Positions 23,114-36,300 of a stretch of DNA of 64,000 nucleotides are shown here, piece after piece (position 1 is the first letter of the stretch; each line of letters begins with the position of its first letter). This stretch comes from Asterochloris sp. CNOR1 (Eukaryota; Chlorophyta; Trebouxiophyceae; Trebouxiales; Trebouxiaceae), in assembly GCA_963969365.1 (NCBI GenBank), contig OZ017760.1, forward strand, positions 1,178,001-1,242,000. The letters run 5' to 3'. Position numbers and translations under genes: made by a program. The notes below the pieces were generated by a model, which saw only the letters and a list, made by a program, of their open reading frames with translations, made no database searches and was not told where the DNA came from.

Positions 23114-24340
23114 GTTGTTGTCACATCCCTGAGGCTGTTATGCACCACAGCAGGCTGGGCAATGAGTCAAGGCGAGAGGTTTTACAGTGCATCTCATGTG
23201 GGTAGCAACAGACCATCTGAATATGCCCACCCTGGCTGCAGGCTTGATGTTGAGCCTGAAGAGCTGGTGTTGCTTGCGATGCTCGTGCCCCCTGACGAGC
23301 TCATAGGCTCTGCTACCCAGGCGCTGAGAACGCCTTCAGAGCACAAACTGGTGGCAGGGATCGCTTGGAGGCGGCCCCACACGGTGCTAAATTGCTGTGG
23401 CAACCGTGCCCGATAGGCCAGCATCCATGCCCGGCCTCTGGCGCTTGCAGCACTTAGGCTGCAAAACAGCTACCAGGTGACGTTGCTCAGTAACGGCATC
23501 TTGTCTTGCAGACAGGTGTGCTTACTAGTTGCAAGAAAGCAAATGATTTCATGCAGGGCTTGAACCATTAGTGAGTTGCTGGAAGGCATCTGCAGCATCG
23601 CCTTTGTGACCACTGCCAGCTTTGAGTGACTGGAGCGTGTCAGGTCACCTGAGTTGTGGCAGCACAATAAGCTGCTCCTGGGTCGGCTGCCAGCTAAGCA
23701 TGTCACAAAATACCCAGTGTGTTGTGGAAGGTACCACTTGGACATCGCACGCAGAGCAGTCCCATTCTAGACAGGTCTTCATCTTTTGCAAAGCTGCGTC
23801 ATCATGAGCCCATGCGGCGGCTGCTGCATCTGCTTTGTCATCACACATGAGGAATTGGCGGGATGCTCACTCCCACCTGGCTGCTGCACAACTCAATGAC
23901 TGGTCCGAAGGCAGGCAGACAACATTGGGCCTTGGTGGCTTGCTGACATGGCATTGTGCTCCCAGCTGGCGACAGCACAACTGACATGTATACAGAACAG
24001 CCCACAGCTCAAGGTTGCTACGCGAATCCTCAGCAGCTGTGACAAACCTGTCCGAGAGTCCCTGCTGGCCTGAAGGGCCCAACATGCTGCGAATGATCAA
24101 TAATTTGTATTCCTGTTTTTATTGGCCAGTGCTTTGACCGCACCGTCTACTCGAACGCATGCGTTTTGGCACCAAACCTTTGAGCCAGATGACCAGCTTG
24201 CCTCACGGATCCAGACAGAACCATTCTCTCCAGTCATCTGTGCACCTATGGTGGTCTCCATGGACAGGGATCTGATTGCCGGCGCTTCTCCACAGCACAT
24301 TGAGGAGGGCCTAGAGGGCAGGTCTGGAGCATTGGTCTTG
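23114..24340. promoter_or_regulatory. Divergent upstream region, MaoC and CLASP genes
   Basis: About 1.2 kb between divergent starts. It should contain both promoters and 5' UTRs. The last 220 bp (24122-24340) are open on both strands, but neither translation is recognised; on the plus strand they could be a CLASP 5' extension. Confidence 0.45.
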
Positions 24341-27300
24341 ATGTCCATGCAGGCAGGACATGGCCTGGCCAGCCTGCTGCAGCAGCTGGACGAAGGCAAT
24401 TCCGGACAAAGGCTGCGGGCACTGGGGAAACTGCAGGTAAGGTCATGTCTGCTGCGAGCCTATGCACTAGTGTTTACCTTATTCCTTGTCACTGTCTCAG
24501 AGCCTCCTGGGCAGGAGGTCCCCATGATACACAGGCTGCTGCTGCTGGTGCTTGGCACACACCAAGCGCTGGCAGTAACAGCTGACATGCATGCTCCAGC
24601 AGCAGTCTCACATTCTCCTGGCAGCCTCAGTGTCCAGCAACCAGCTGCAGCTTATCATGTGTTGCAGGGATCCTTGTTGTCACAAGCATGGGGCCGCTTC
24701 ATCATTCTTCGTGTCCTGCGCAGCAGCTGGCTTTCTTCATAAGGACCTCACAAGGCGTTTATTGCCTCGCTCGTCTGCCAAGGATTCCCTTCTGCCTCGC
24801 ATGGCACCTGTAGCCACACACTCTGCCCAAGTCATGAAAGTGGCGCAGTCACAGCATGCCAGTGCTGCTGGGGGTGCCATGCCTCAAAGGTGCTGCTGCC
24901 CCTGCAGGGTCAGCTGGAGTCTGGACAGGTCATGCCCCAGGACATGGAGGCGGTGGCTGCAGCAGTGTCAGGGGTGCTTCGGGACGCAAACCTTCAGGTG
25001 AGCAAGCAGGAGGACCATGCAGCTGGGAGGAGTTGCAGGCTGCTGTGAGTTGCAGTCACCCACTTTAGGCCGTATGGGTGGCCTGAACATATCAAAGCTG
25101 CAGCCAGACAGAAGGCTCCATGCTGCAGGTCAGCTTGGCGGCCATCCACACACTTAGCTCATTGCTGAGCTGGGCGGGACCTGCCCTCGGGTGCTGCTGC
25201 CAGCGCTTCCTGCCTCCTCTGGTGAGTAGCTGCTGCCTTTCATTCTCTGCTGAGCTTGTGCTGGCTTCATTGTGTCTGTGCTTTGGGCCTTGGACTGGCG
25301 TCCCGGCCTCTGTGCTAGGTGTCTTGATGACCGTCTCCTGGGATGTGCCAGCCCTGCCTGACTGTGCCAGACGCTTTGGGCACTGAGCGTATGTCTGAGA
25401 CCATGTGGTGCTCCCTCACAGCCTGCAGTCAGCGGAAGCATGGCAGCTGTGCCCAGGTGCAGTGCGCCAACCACACTGAGGTACTCTATTGGTTGCAGAT
25501 TGAGCGCGCTGGGGACACCAGGCACAGCCTGCGCGAAGAGGCAGCTGCAGTGCTGGCAGCTGTGCTGCAGGCAAGTGTGCACCTCCAGACTGCTCAGAGC
25601 TGTGCGTTTACTCTGATGGTGCGGCAAAACCTTTCAACAAAGCTTTCACCGTCCACTGATTGCTGCTGCTCATGACTTCATGGTTTGGCAGTAGGTGTTT
25701 GTGCTACATTTCTTGGTGAGAATCATTAGATGCCCAGCAGCAACAGGCAGCGTGGCCTGTGCCTCATCACATGGCGCGTCGTGCAATCCTCCCCTGCTGA
25801 AGCTGGTGGCGCTGCCCAGAAGGCAGGACAGCCAGCGCCATTGCTGACCAGTCTATGCAGGCTGCTCATGTTGACATGCTGCCCACGCTGCAGGTGGTGG
25901 GGCTGACGGTAGCACTGCCCAGAATGGAGGGCAGCTGGCGCCACCCCAGCGCACGCACGCGCGCTGCCTGCGCCCATGGGGTAACGCAGGCCTTGGCCGC
26001 AGCGCCAGCAGCAGGCAGTGCGAATGCAGCGGCCTGGCAGAAGGACCTGCTAGAGCCGCTGAGTGGGCTGCTGGACGACTCCAGCAGGTGAGGTGTACTG
26101 CATTGGGGGTGTTCCTGCTTGTGCTGCTTGTGACAGCAATACTTTGGCTGGTGAGCTGCTGGAGCTGCTGAGGGGCCTGCTCAACGGTGCCAGCAGGTGG
26201 CGAAACATGTGTCTGAGCCGCAGTGGTAGGGCGGGTGCCTGACAGTTGCTTGCCTCTTGCTGCCCAGATCTTGGGGTGTGCCCCTTCAGGGGCACATTCT
26301 CAAGCCATCAGCTGGCTGCAGAACTGAGCTGCTGGGTGGGCTAATGGACCACCACGCAGGTGGGCCTGGGCAGTGTCCAGGGTAAGGGCTGTGGATCCTT
26401 GGGGTGCTTCAAGGACTGCAGCAGACTGAGCGGGCTGCTGTAGGCTTTCAGCTGGGAGGACCTCGCCCTGGGACTATGTGCCTTTGAGGCGGGTGGTACA
26501 GGTGACAGGGTGCTCTCAGCATGGAGACCTGCATGAGGCCGCTGGCAGCCTGCTGGACAGCTCCAGCAGGCAGGCGTGGAGGGCAGGCGATGTTACAACT
26601 GCGGTCTACGGGGTGAATGCGCAGCTCAAGGACTGTATCAGGGTGGACAGGTGCATGACAGCCTGCTGAGACAGGACTCGCAATGTTACGGCACAGGAAG
26701 AGCGCCGCAGCTCAGGCAGCGCCGGCGGACCAGCACCTCCGGCATCATGCCGCCAGCAGGCTCCCTCAGCAACATCCCAGCAGGAGACTTGGCACTTCAA
26801 GCGGCCTGGGGTGGTATGCGGCCTGGGGTGGTATGATGTGAAGACCAGAGCTGCGCCAAAGGGAGGGCCTGTCCTTGCTTTGAGGCTGCTGCTAGGTTGC
26901 TGATGTGCACCTGATCTGCTGCGCCCGTGCATGGCTGCAGCAACGCCGTGGGCTGCTGTGAGGGCTGCATGCTGCAGCAGCACCCATTCTAGGCCTGAGG
27001 GTCACATCGTTGCAGCAACTATAAACTTTTCCAACGCCTTCTCTAGCCAGTGATGTATACCTGGCTCATGCTGTGCTGCAGCGGCCTGAGGGACGCAGCG
27101 CTGGAGTGTCTGGAGGAGGTGCACCGCCACCTGGGCGAGGCCCTTATTCCTGCCCTGCAAGCGCTGGACGACCCTCCCCGCAACCTGGCCCTGCTGCAAG
27201 CCAGGCTGCAAGACGCCAGGGGCGCATCCCTGCATGAGCCCAACCTCCCGGCAGCCAGCTCCCTCAGCGCTGCCCTACAGCAGGAGCATGCCATGCTGCT

Positions 27301-30300
27301 GCTGAGCCAGGGGAGTGCGCCTGACACCACTGGCAGCGCTTACATCGCTGATGCACTATCAGACAGATCTGCAGAGGTGGGCTGTGTACGTGGTGGGTCT
27401 TCTCACATGCCGTTCAACCTCACCATACATCTTTGAGCTGCATGCTGTTCATCCAGACAACTCCGGGGAGCCGCGATGTGTGCATCAAAACATGTCAGCA
27501 CTACCGCAGCTTGTGCAAACGCATGCTCACTGGGGATTTGAGGTGCACCCTTGCTGCGTGCTGCACTCCTGCTGTACCTGGAAAGCTGTTCTTCGGTTTG
27601 AGAACTTTGCAGGCGGCATTGCAGCTGCAAAATGAGCAGCTGGGCGCTGTCGTACAGCTGGCAGGAGGTTCTTTGGTGCTCTGGTGGTCTGAGGCATTTG
27701 CTCTGCATCCTGCCCTGTAGACTCACCACGCTTGCTGTGCAGCGCCCTGAAGTCCCTCGCGGCTGATTTGATGCAGCATCTTTGTTGTGTCCTGCCCTGC
27801 AGACCTCACTCAGCTCGCCATGCAGCACTCTGGACTCCCCCCCCCGGCCGAGCAGCAGGCCGGCCTCCAAGGCGGGGAGCCTGCACTGTGGGGGTGGCCT
27901 GAGCTGTGACCTGGCAGGCAAAAGCGACGTGGCCGCCTCTGCCAGCGGCAGGGGACTCATTGCTGCAGCCCAGCCTGCCCGGACAGGCGCTCGCAAGGGT
28001 GGTTTCCGGGTGGGTGGGCCCAGCATGCTTTCTTGCCATGTTCTGCTGTCAGGCAGGGTGAAGCAAGCCCTGCATCATGCGCCTAGGCCTGGGTCTGGGA
28101 CCCAAGCTGCCGAAAGCTGGCAGCCAGCCCCGAGCTTGGGATAACATAAGCAATTCAGCAATGAATTCCAAGCAGCCAATTGGCCGCGTTGGTTGCTGCA
28201 AAGCTTGCCAGGTAAGGCGCTTGAAAGAGGGCCTTGTGGGCATGTGGCCTTGTTTGGCAAACCTCGTGCTGCCTGTTGCTAGCAGGTAGACTCATGTCTG
28301 CTGTGGCAATGAGCTACAGCGCACATGCCAGTGGGGGCTGGCAAGCAGCCAGCATGCGTCTCTATGCTCATCTGCAGGCACTGTGGCTGCAGGACACCCC
28401 ACCAGAGCTGGTCAACCTGCATGAGGCATTGCCCTGCATGTTGTAGCCACAATCCATGCTCCTGACCTTGCATTGTAAAGCCTTTTCGGCATGACTATGG
28501 GAGCTTGGTTTTGCCACCTTAGGCAGCATAACGGCATGCCTGCTGTGTCAGAGCGTGCTCTGTGCTGACCTCAAGGCTGCTGCCTGCAACATGGGAACCC
28601 TGCAGGGACTTCCTCATGCTTTGGCCACCTGTTGTCTTTGACACGCCTCGCCTGGCCAAATGCCAGCCATCAGTGGCCGCCCCAGTCTCGAGAGGCAGCC
28701 CTGCAATGTCACAGCCAGCCCTGGCTTGTCTGAGGGCTGCTGTCTGTATGATGCTCAAATCATCCTGCCAGCTGCAGGCAGCGTCTTTCGTTACTGGTCT
28801 CAACCCATGCCTGTTGTGACAGGACTCTGGTGGTGAGCCGCCGCCACCAGCAGCCACCCCAGTGGAGAGCGAGCGGGACCTGAGGCATCACCTGGAAGCC
28901 CTTGTGCCTCAGCTGGATGAGAAGCTGGACTGGACCAAACGGATTGAGGTGCGTCACATTTGAGGCTTTCCAATGGATAGCTGCCACCCCGGCAGCCTCA
29001 GCCACCATGCCACACCCCAAGTGTTTGTACATTGGGCCCACACTGGAGAGCTTGATGTAACAGGGCTTGGTTCCGGAGTTCATCTATCCTCCATCGGTCT
29101 TGGTCAATCCGTCTCTGTTGCTCTGTCAGGCCTTGGTTTGACATTGCAAACCAAGTGGTGGGTCGAGAAATGTCTGATATGGTGGGAGGCAGCCTGAGAA
29201 GGTATCTCTGCCAGCAGCCTATGCCCGCAGTGTGTGCTCTGCCACTGCTGTTGCAGGCTGCTGCATGCCGTGAAGCCCATGTCAAGACCAGAAGGCTCAA
29301 GATACCTCAGTGCACCAGCATGGTCGCTTCTGAGGGCCTCTAGCCAATACTTCGTCTGATAACAGCCAATGCCATGCTGTCCCTGGCTCTGCAGGCCCTG
29401 CTGCGGCTGGAGGGTCTCATTCTCGGCAATGGAGCCAGCATGGACTGCTTCCCAGACCTCATCAGGCTGCTAAAGGACCCCCTTGCTGTGCAAATCAATG
29501 ACAGGTGAGTACATCACTGCTTTCCCTTTCTGCACAGACCAGTGTGCTTTTAAGACTCCACTCTAGCTTGCTGCAAAGTTGATTACATATAACTTTGCTG
29601 TAATGCCCACCTGACGGAGACCAATGATGGCTCCTTTCTACATGTATTGCCTGCAAGGTGACTGCCTTGGACATGGCTGCGCTTGCTGGCCTGCTCCTGC
29701 AGGCGGTCAGCGGTGTCAAAGCAGGGCTGCCATGTGCTGGGGCTGCTGGCAGCTGTGCTGGGCAACCGTGCGGAGTTCCTGGCGTGTCATTTCCTCCCCA
29801 TGGTCCTCAAGATTGTGGCCATCACCGTGCAGGTTTTTCTCTTGACTCTGGGTGTTGAGTAATGCTGCACGCTGTTGGGTCTGAGTGTGGTGCACTGGCT
29901 TCAGAGGGAAAGGTTGGCCTGGGACTAAGTGCCCCATGTCTGCCACAAAGCCATGACACGCTTCCCAGCCTGATCGTTCCAGCATGTGCAGTTGCCTGAG
30001 CCTCAGCACCACAAGTCCCTCCATCATTTTTTGATGTTGGTCCTATGTACCTGCTGGCCTGCTGATAGCAGCTTGGCCTCTTCTCCTGGGCCCTGGCTGC
30101 CCGGCTAAGCAGCACAGAGTGGCCTTGGCCTACGAAGCTGTCTTTAAACGGCAGAATGGGGCTGGGACTCGGCCGCCCTTAGCCTGCTCATCAATTGGGC
30201 ACATCTGCCATTCAGGTGGTACATAGCTGCCCTCCTCTTCTGCAGTACAGCTGCCCATCAGTTGCCCAAATTCGGCACTCAAGCAGCTGAAATACATAGC

Positions 30301-33300
30301 CGCCCCTCACGGCTGGCACATGTGGAGGGGTGGAAGGCTGGCCTCCAGTTTCAGTGAAGTGACCCAGCATGGATGCGCTGCAGGTGATGGCTGATGCTGC
30401 AGACCTGTGCTGCCACACTCTGCTGCACCACTGCCACTCCCCTAAGCTGCTGCGCAGCCTGTGCGATGTCGTGCGCACCGACAAGAACTCCAAGATCCGC
30501 TTGTGTTGCGCCAAGTACCTGCTGCAGGCAAGCTTGTGGTGTGCTTGGGCTGTGTGGTGTCAATAGCAATGTTGTACAGTACCTATGGCGGCAAGTCACG
30601 CAGGAGTGTGGGATGCTATGGGCCTGCATGTTGTGTAGAGATCAGTTGAGCTGCAGCAAGTTCTGCCTGTTCTGCAGACTTGCATATGCAGGCTTGGGGA
30701 TGCCTCCAAATTTCCTGCAGGCAGGCATGCATGCAGCAGCGTTCACAGCAAGAGCACGCAGTATACACCGGTCTCTCATTGTACTGGGGGATGCTTGCCT
30801 GTTGGAAGTCTAGCTGAGGTTTCCATGCTGTTGTACACTTCCCATTCAGACGTTGCCAGCTTCTCAGCCGCTGCATCATCCCATGATGCTCTTCCATAGG
30901 ACTCCTTGCTGGGGCTGTTCAGCAACCGAGTCTGATGCATGCAAACACAGGAGCATGGAGTCATCACGTGGCCTATCAAGATGCAGCACGCAGAGGTTGT
31001 ATGAAAAGCTCTGCAGGTGCTGGAGGACTGGGAGCCTTCAGAGTACGACAGGCACGTTGACCTCATGGAGGCAGCCACTGTCAAGGCAGCTCAGGATTCC
31101 TGCTCGGAAGTGCGTGTGGTGGGGCGCTCAATGTTTGCTGCCTATGCCGCGACGCAGCCGACGCGCGCTCACGCTCTGCTGAAGAGGCAGAGCTCCAGCC
31201 TGCAGGGGATGCTGAATCAGGGAATGCTGCAGTATGTGCCACGTGAGTACACTTGTGCTGCGGTCCTGCATGCCAACACAGCTGACTGGATCACAGCAGC
31301 ATGCAAAATGCAGTTCTTCTCGATTTCTATTCTGCTGTATGCTGCAGCCTATGCTCCCTAAGCAAAGGCTGCTTTGCTGGCCCCAGTCTGGGCATGCTGA
31401 TCCAGTGCATATTGTGCTGTATGCTGCGTCAGTTTGTGGGCCCTCGAGTGGGGCTGGGTGCAAAGCATGAAACACAGGATGAGCCAGGGCATGCTGTACT
31501 ATGTCACGCGTGAAGGAAGGCTGCTTTCTTAGGATGTGCTCCTCTGCCACAGCCCATAGGAGAGCAGATCCAAGACCAAGACACGCTGTTACACAGGCCA
31601 CAACCCTGCCTGAGCAGGAAGGCAAAAATCACATGCGCTGGATGCTGGTGACTGCTTGGTAGCTGCCAGGCCTCAATGCATCCAGCATGCACCAGGTTGC
31701 TGCCATCAGAAGCAGGCAGCACTGCCCCGAGTGAGCCTGCAAATGCTTGGCTTGCTTGACACTGTGTGAATCACAGCAGGAAGAACCCAGCAGAGCTCAC
31801 CTGGCCCCTGCAGGTCACGGCAGCTGCATCCAGCACATCGGCAAAACCTCTGTACAACAGCTCACCCTCCCTGCGCATGCTGTGCCTGCAGGGCAGCTCA
31901 CTCAGGTGGCAGACCTGTCAGGTGTTTCGCTGCCTCCCCCGGCACACACACTCCCCCGAAAGTCTTCTAGCACGGGCCAGCTCAACGAATCACCCTCCCA
32001 GAGCAGTGCGCTGGCAGGTGAGACCTTGCTGTCTATAGCATGCGATGCTGGACACTGTTCTGACACGTGTGTGCAAATACACAAGTGACTGACTCCTGCT
32101 GGTCCAGGGCTCAACAGTGGTGTGCCAAGAGCCTGGACCCTGCCACTGCCTGCTCATGTTGGGAGTAAGAGTCACATGGTGGCAGGTGCTGCTGCCCACC
32201 TGCTTTGCCATATGCACAACAAGCAAAGCAGTGGTGCAAGCCGGTGCTCTGTTGAGTGCAGACCACCCTCGACCCGCGTCCCGCCCTGTGTCTCAGGCCA
32301 GCAGGCAGCAGCAGGCTGCTGCCGGCCGGCGCATGACCAGCCAGCCTGTGAGCAGGGGCGCTGCCCGCAGCAGCTATGCCCGCAGGTCTCTCAGTGGCAA
32401 TGCCCTGCGGGTGTCCCTTCAGGCAATGCAGGTGACTAAGTCCTGTCACCTGGTCCCATACAAGTGCCTTCGGCTCACCAGAAGTGTGACTATTACTGCA
32501 TCTGCTCACCTGGTTTCACGCAAGTAATGTGAGCTTTGCATGACGGCAAGCCAGAACGTCTGCCTTAGGCGATGCCATGGCTGATCTTCTCTTCAATGAG
32601 GGCTGGCTGCCTGTCTGCGTCCCTTGCCTGTGCAGGTGCAGTGCTGCGCTAAAGGCTTCTGTGCACGTTCCCAAGCAAAGCTGTCTGCCTGCAGCCAGCC
32701 TGTCATGTTTGCCTGCTGACACCAACCTGAGGGCTGCCTGCATTCTGTTTGTTAGGCAGAGGAGGCGGCCGAGGGGACGGAGCCGCCCAGCACGGCAGGC
32801 CCCTCACGCCGTGCCTCTCGCATACTGCCTCCTGCTCAGGGCAGCCTGGTGCAGAGTAATGGCACTAATGCTGGCCACGCCAGCATGCACCAAGCTGCCA
32901 GGGGCCTCCCGCCGCGGCATGGGCCATCTGCAGCCCAGTCGGGGTGGGCTGGTGCTGCAGCACAGGCTCTGATGGAGCCGGACGATCAGCAACAGACGCA
33001 CATCCGACAGCTTCAGCAGCAGCCGCAGCAGCAGGGCCGCTGGCAGTCGGTCAGGGGCCTACAGGAGCAGCCAGCGCTGCCAGCTGCTGAGCTGGATGGT
33101 GCAGCGGTGGTACAGCAGCCTAGGGTGGGGGACTGGGAGCCAGCAGAGCCTGCAGGGCTGGTGGAGCACGGGGCCGTCAGCAGGGTGCCCAGCATGGAGC
33201 AGCATGATGAGGAAGCTGGGCCCATGCGGGTGAGGGACTGTGTTGAGCAGTGCTTGCCTCCTCAGCAAGCGCTGCGAATAGGGCATCTTGGAGAGGCGGC

Positions 33301-36300
33301 AGGACCCCGCGGGTAGATCCTGCAATGCAGGTTGTTGTTGGCTTGACCAGGAAGGTACACCTTTTGAGGAGGCAGCAGGCTCCTCCGGATGCGCTGTTGC
33401 AAGCCCAATGGCTTCCTCTGCAGAGTGCTCAGATGGAGCAACATGAGGAGGCAGGAGTTGAGTTGTGGGTGGGTACCTGTGTGTGCTTGATGCATGCTTG
33501 CTTGCCCAACAGAGTGCCGGGGATAGCGCATCATGCAGAGGCAGTAGGACCTCCAAAGGCGCCTTTCTCTTTGCGCTTGGAAGATTTGCACATGATGAGA
33601 GGCAAGGCCTTACTGATGGCACAATGACTGCGCAGAGCACTCTTGCACAAACAGCTGACATGTGCTGGCATCCCATCTGTGCACCACACTGCTGACTTAC
33701 ATTTCGTTGGTGAGTTGAGGAGGTGTCACCAGCACATCCTGGCAGGGAGTGGCATCGACACCTGCTGCTGGGCCTGTGGGTGCACAGCAGGCGGGCTGAC
33801 TCTGGTGCAGACGTAGGCCTACATCAGCTGCTGTGCCTATGAATGTCCCCTGTCCGCTGTTGGCCAGATGCTGGCTGTGCTGAGCACTGTGGCCAAATCT
33901 TGAGGTCCTGGCTTACACAAGCTGCTGTGCCTGCAGGTGCACAGCTGGCAGGCAGAGGCTGATGAGGCAGACCGCTGGACGACGGCTGCAGAGATTCTCG
34001 CCAATGCGGCGGCCGCCAGGACTGACTGGCAGGTGAGAGCAGCAATCAGTGCAGCAGGTTTGCGCAACAGCTGTGCCTAGCTGCTGCCGCAACTTGTTCC
34101 AGGTCAGCCACACTGCAGCAGCTTGTGCACCCTCTCTTGTGCCTCCTTGTGCACCCGTTCAGACCCTGCTCTGTGTGGCTGCATACCCAGTGATGCAAAT
34201 CATCCCTGGCAGCTTTGACTTGCAGCTGCCTGTGCAGCAGCCCTTCCAGGCACTGCTGCATCATGCAGCCCGGCCACCACAGCTTTCCAGGGCTGGCTGG
34301 GAGGACACGTCCTCCAGCAGCCTGCTGACCAGGGTGACTCCCGCAATTGGCTGACACATGTCTATCCTGCCTGCCTTTAGGCCAAGGTGACAGCGCTGGG
34401 AGACCTGCACTCCCTGCTGCAACAGCAAACACACCAGGGCCTGGCAGACCTGGAGGCACACTGTGACAAGCTGATGCTGATGGTGCTGGAGCACACAGGC
34501 AAGCCACAATGCAAGGCTGTGTCATCATGCAGACATGGCTGCCATCTGTACAGGTCCAGCACTAGCTGGCTTGCAAGCAGCATTGCAGAGCAGACGTGCG
34601 CGTCAAGCTGCCAGCCCAAAGCTCTAGTCCTGTCTGCGTGCACTCAGCGAGACAGCACTGTAGTTGAGCTGGGCTTGGCCTGGGACATGCCCGGCAAAGC
34701 TCCCCCAGAGCCTCCAGTGCGCACCTGCTGACCAGGCCTGCGCCAGGTTGTTGTTTGTCATGCCTACACCGGCCTCAGCAAGCCTGTTGGTTGTCTTGCA
34801 AAGGCACCCTGCACACACTACAGCCACTGCTTGGTTTTGTCGTGCAGGGGATCCCCACCACAAAGTGGCGGCTGCTGCGATGGCTGCTCTGCAGGCATGG
34901 CTGCGGCAGCAGCCCGCCATGCTGGAGCCCTTTCTAGATAGACTGGTGCTCGCCCTGTGCATGCGACTGACTGATGCCAAGGAGGGGCTGCGCAGTGCAG
35001 CAGAGAGGTGGGCCATTGACGGGCTGAGAGCTAGCCAACAGGGAGTGGCCTGCGAGGGCAAATGGGCTGTTTGTGCAGTGGGGGAGAGTCAGCATGTGTA
35101 ACCCAGGAACCCCTCTCTGTCATCTGCCTCTGCCAGCTGTTTCGGCCATCTCGGCATGTGCAATTAAGTGACGCCAAGGAGAGCCTGTGCAGCATGGCCA
35201 GGGAGATCAAGCTGTGCAGGCCATGAGTGTGCAGTCCTGGCTCTGCTGAGGCACAGAATGGACATTGAGAGTTTGTAAGAGGGACCCAGCTGAAGTGATG
35301 TGCTATTGCATTTTCCCTGCATCTGTTGCAGATAAAGCGCTGTGTTAGCCATCCAGAAGCAATGGGCACAGCTTTGACAGCGCATCTGTCAAACATCTAT
35401 CTGTGTTATATTCCAAGCCAGGGCCTTGGGGACTTCTGTCTTGAGCTTTGCTGGTCTGCCACTTGCTGCTTGGAGCAGACCTGGCAGCATAAGCTCTGGC
35501 CCACTTGCAGCTGGCTTGCAGTCATCACAGGATGCAGGCCCTCCGGGTACGTACCCTGGTGCCTAGTTGCCTGCAGCTGCATGCAACATCTCCTGGAGCA
35601 ACAAAGCTGCAGCTGCCACCTGCACCTGCCTGGCAATTGACTCATGGAGGCACATCCATCGATGGTGGTCAATGGCTCAAGCGCTCACTCTGCTGCCATG
35701 TCCCTGCCTGCAGCTGCCTGCAGCAGGTTCTGAAACAGCATGAATTGGAGATTGCACTGCCCCACCTGCTGCGGGGGCTGGAGGCTATGAGGTCAGCTAA
35801 GGGGCGCTGCGCGGTGCTGCATCTGTTCGGCATGCACTGCGGGCAGCTGGTGACCACTGCAGCTGCGCTGCCTGCGCTTAGGTGAGGCCTCATCTATTGT
35901 TATGCTATGATTGGCTGGCTGTGCATTTGCAGAGGCTGATGTATGACATCTGGGCAGCTGGTGAGGTGCTTCCCTGCATATGCTGCGATGGTTTGAACAG
36001 ATGTCTTGTGCTTGGGGAGGTACTGCAGGCGGGGATTGTGCTGCCTGCACCTTGGCAGGTTCTACCTTTACATTGTCACAATGGCATGCAGCCAGTTGCT
36101 GGCCATGGCTGCAACGCTACCTATGCTCAGGCCCGTGAACGCTCTGCCTTTGTCAATGGCTATCGGCATCTTGACCAGCATCCCAAACTCAGCGCATGCC
36201 GTGCTGGCTCATGCAGGCAGTGGGTAGGCAGGGCAGCCACCCTGGCAGGGGACAGGGCTGCCGAGGTGCGGCGAGCCGCAACTGCTGCTCTTGAGGTGGT

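Noticed and set aside
27433-27720. Open frames in the CLASP intron 27377-27802 as exons
   Set aside because: They are not conserved in CLASP, and skipping them gives a phase-consistent join from 27376 to 27803.
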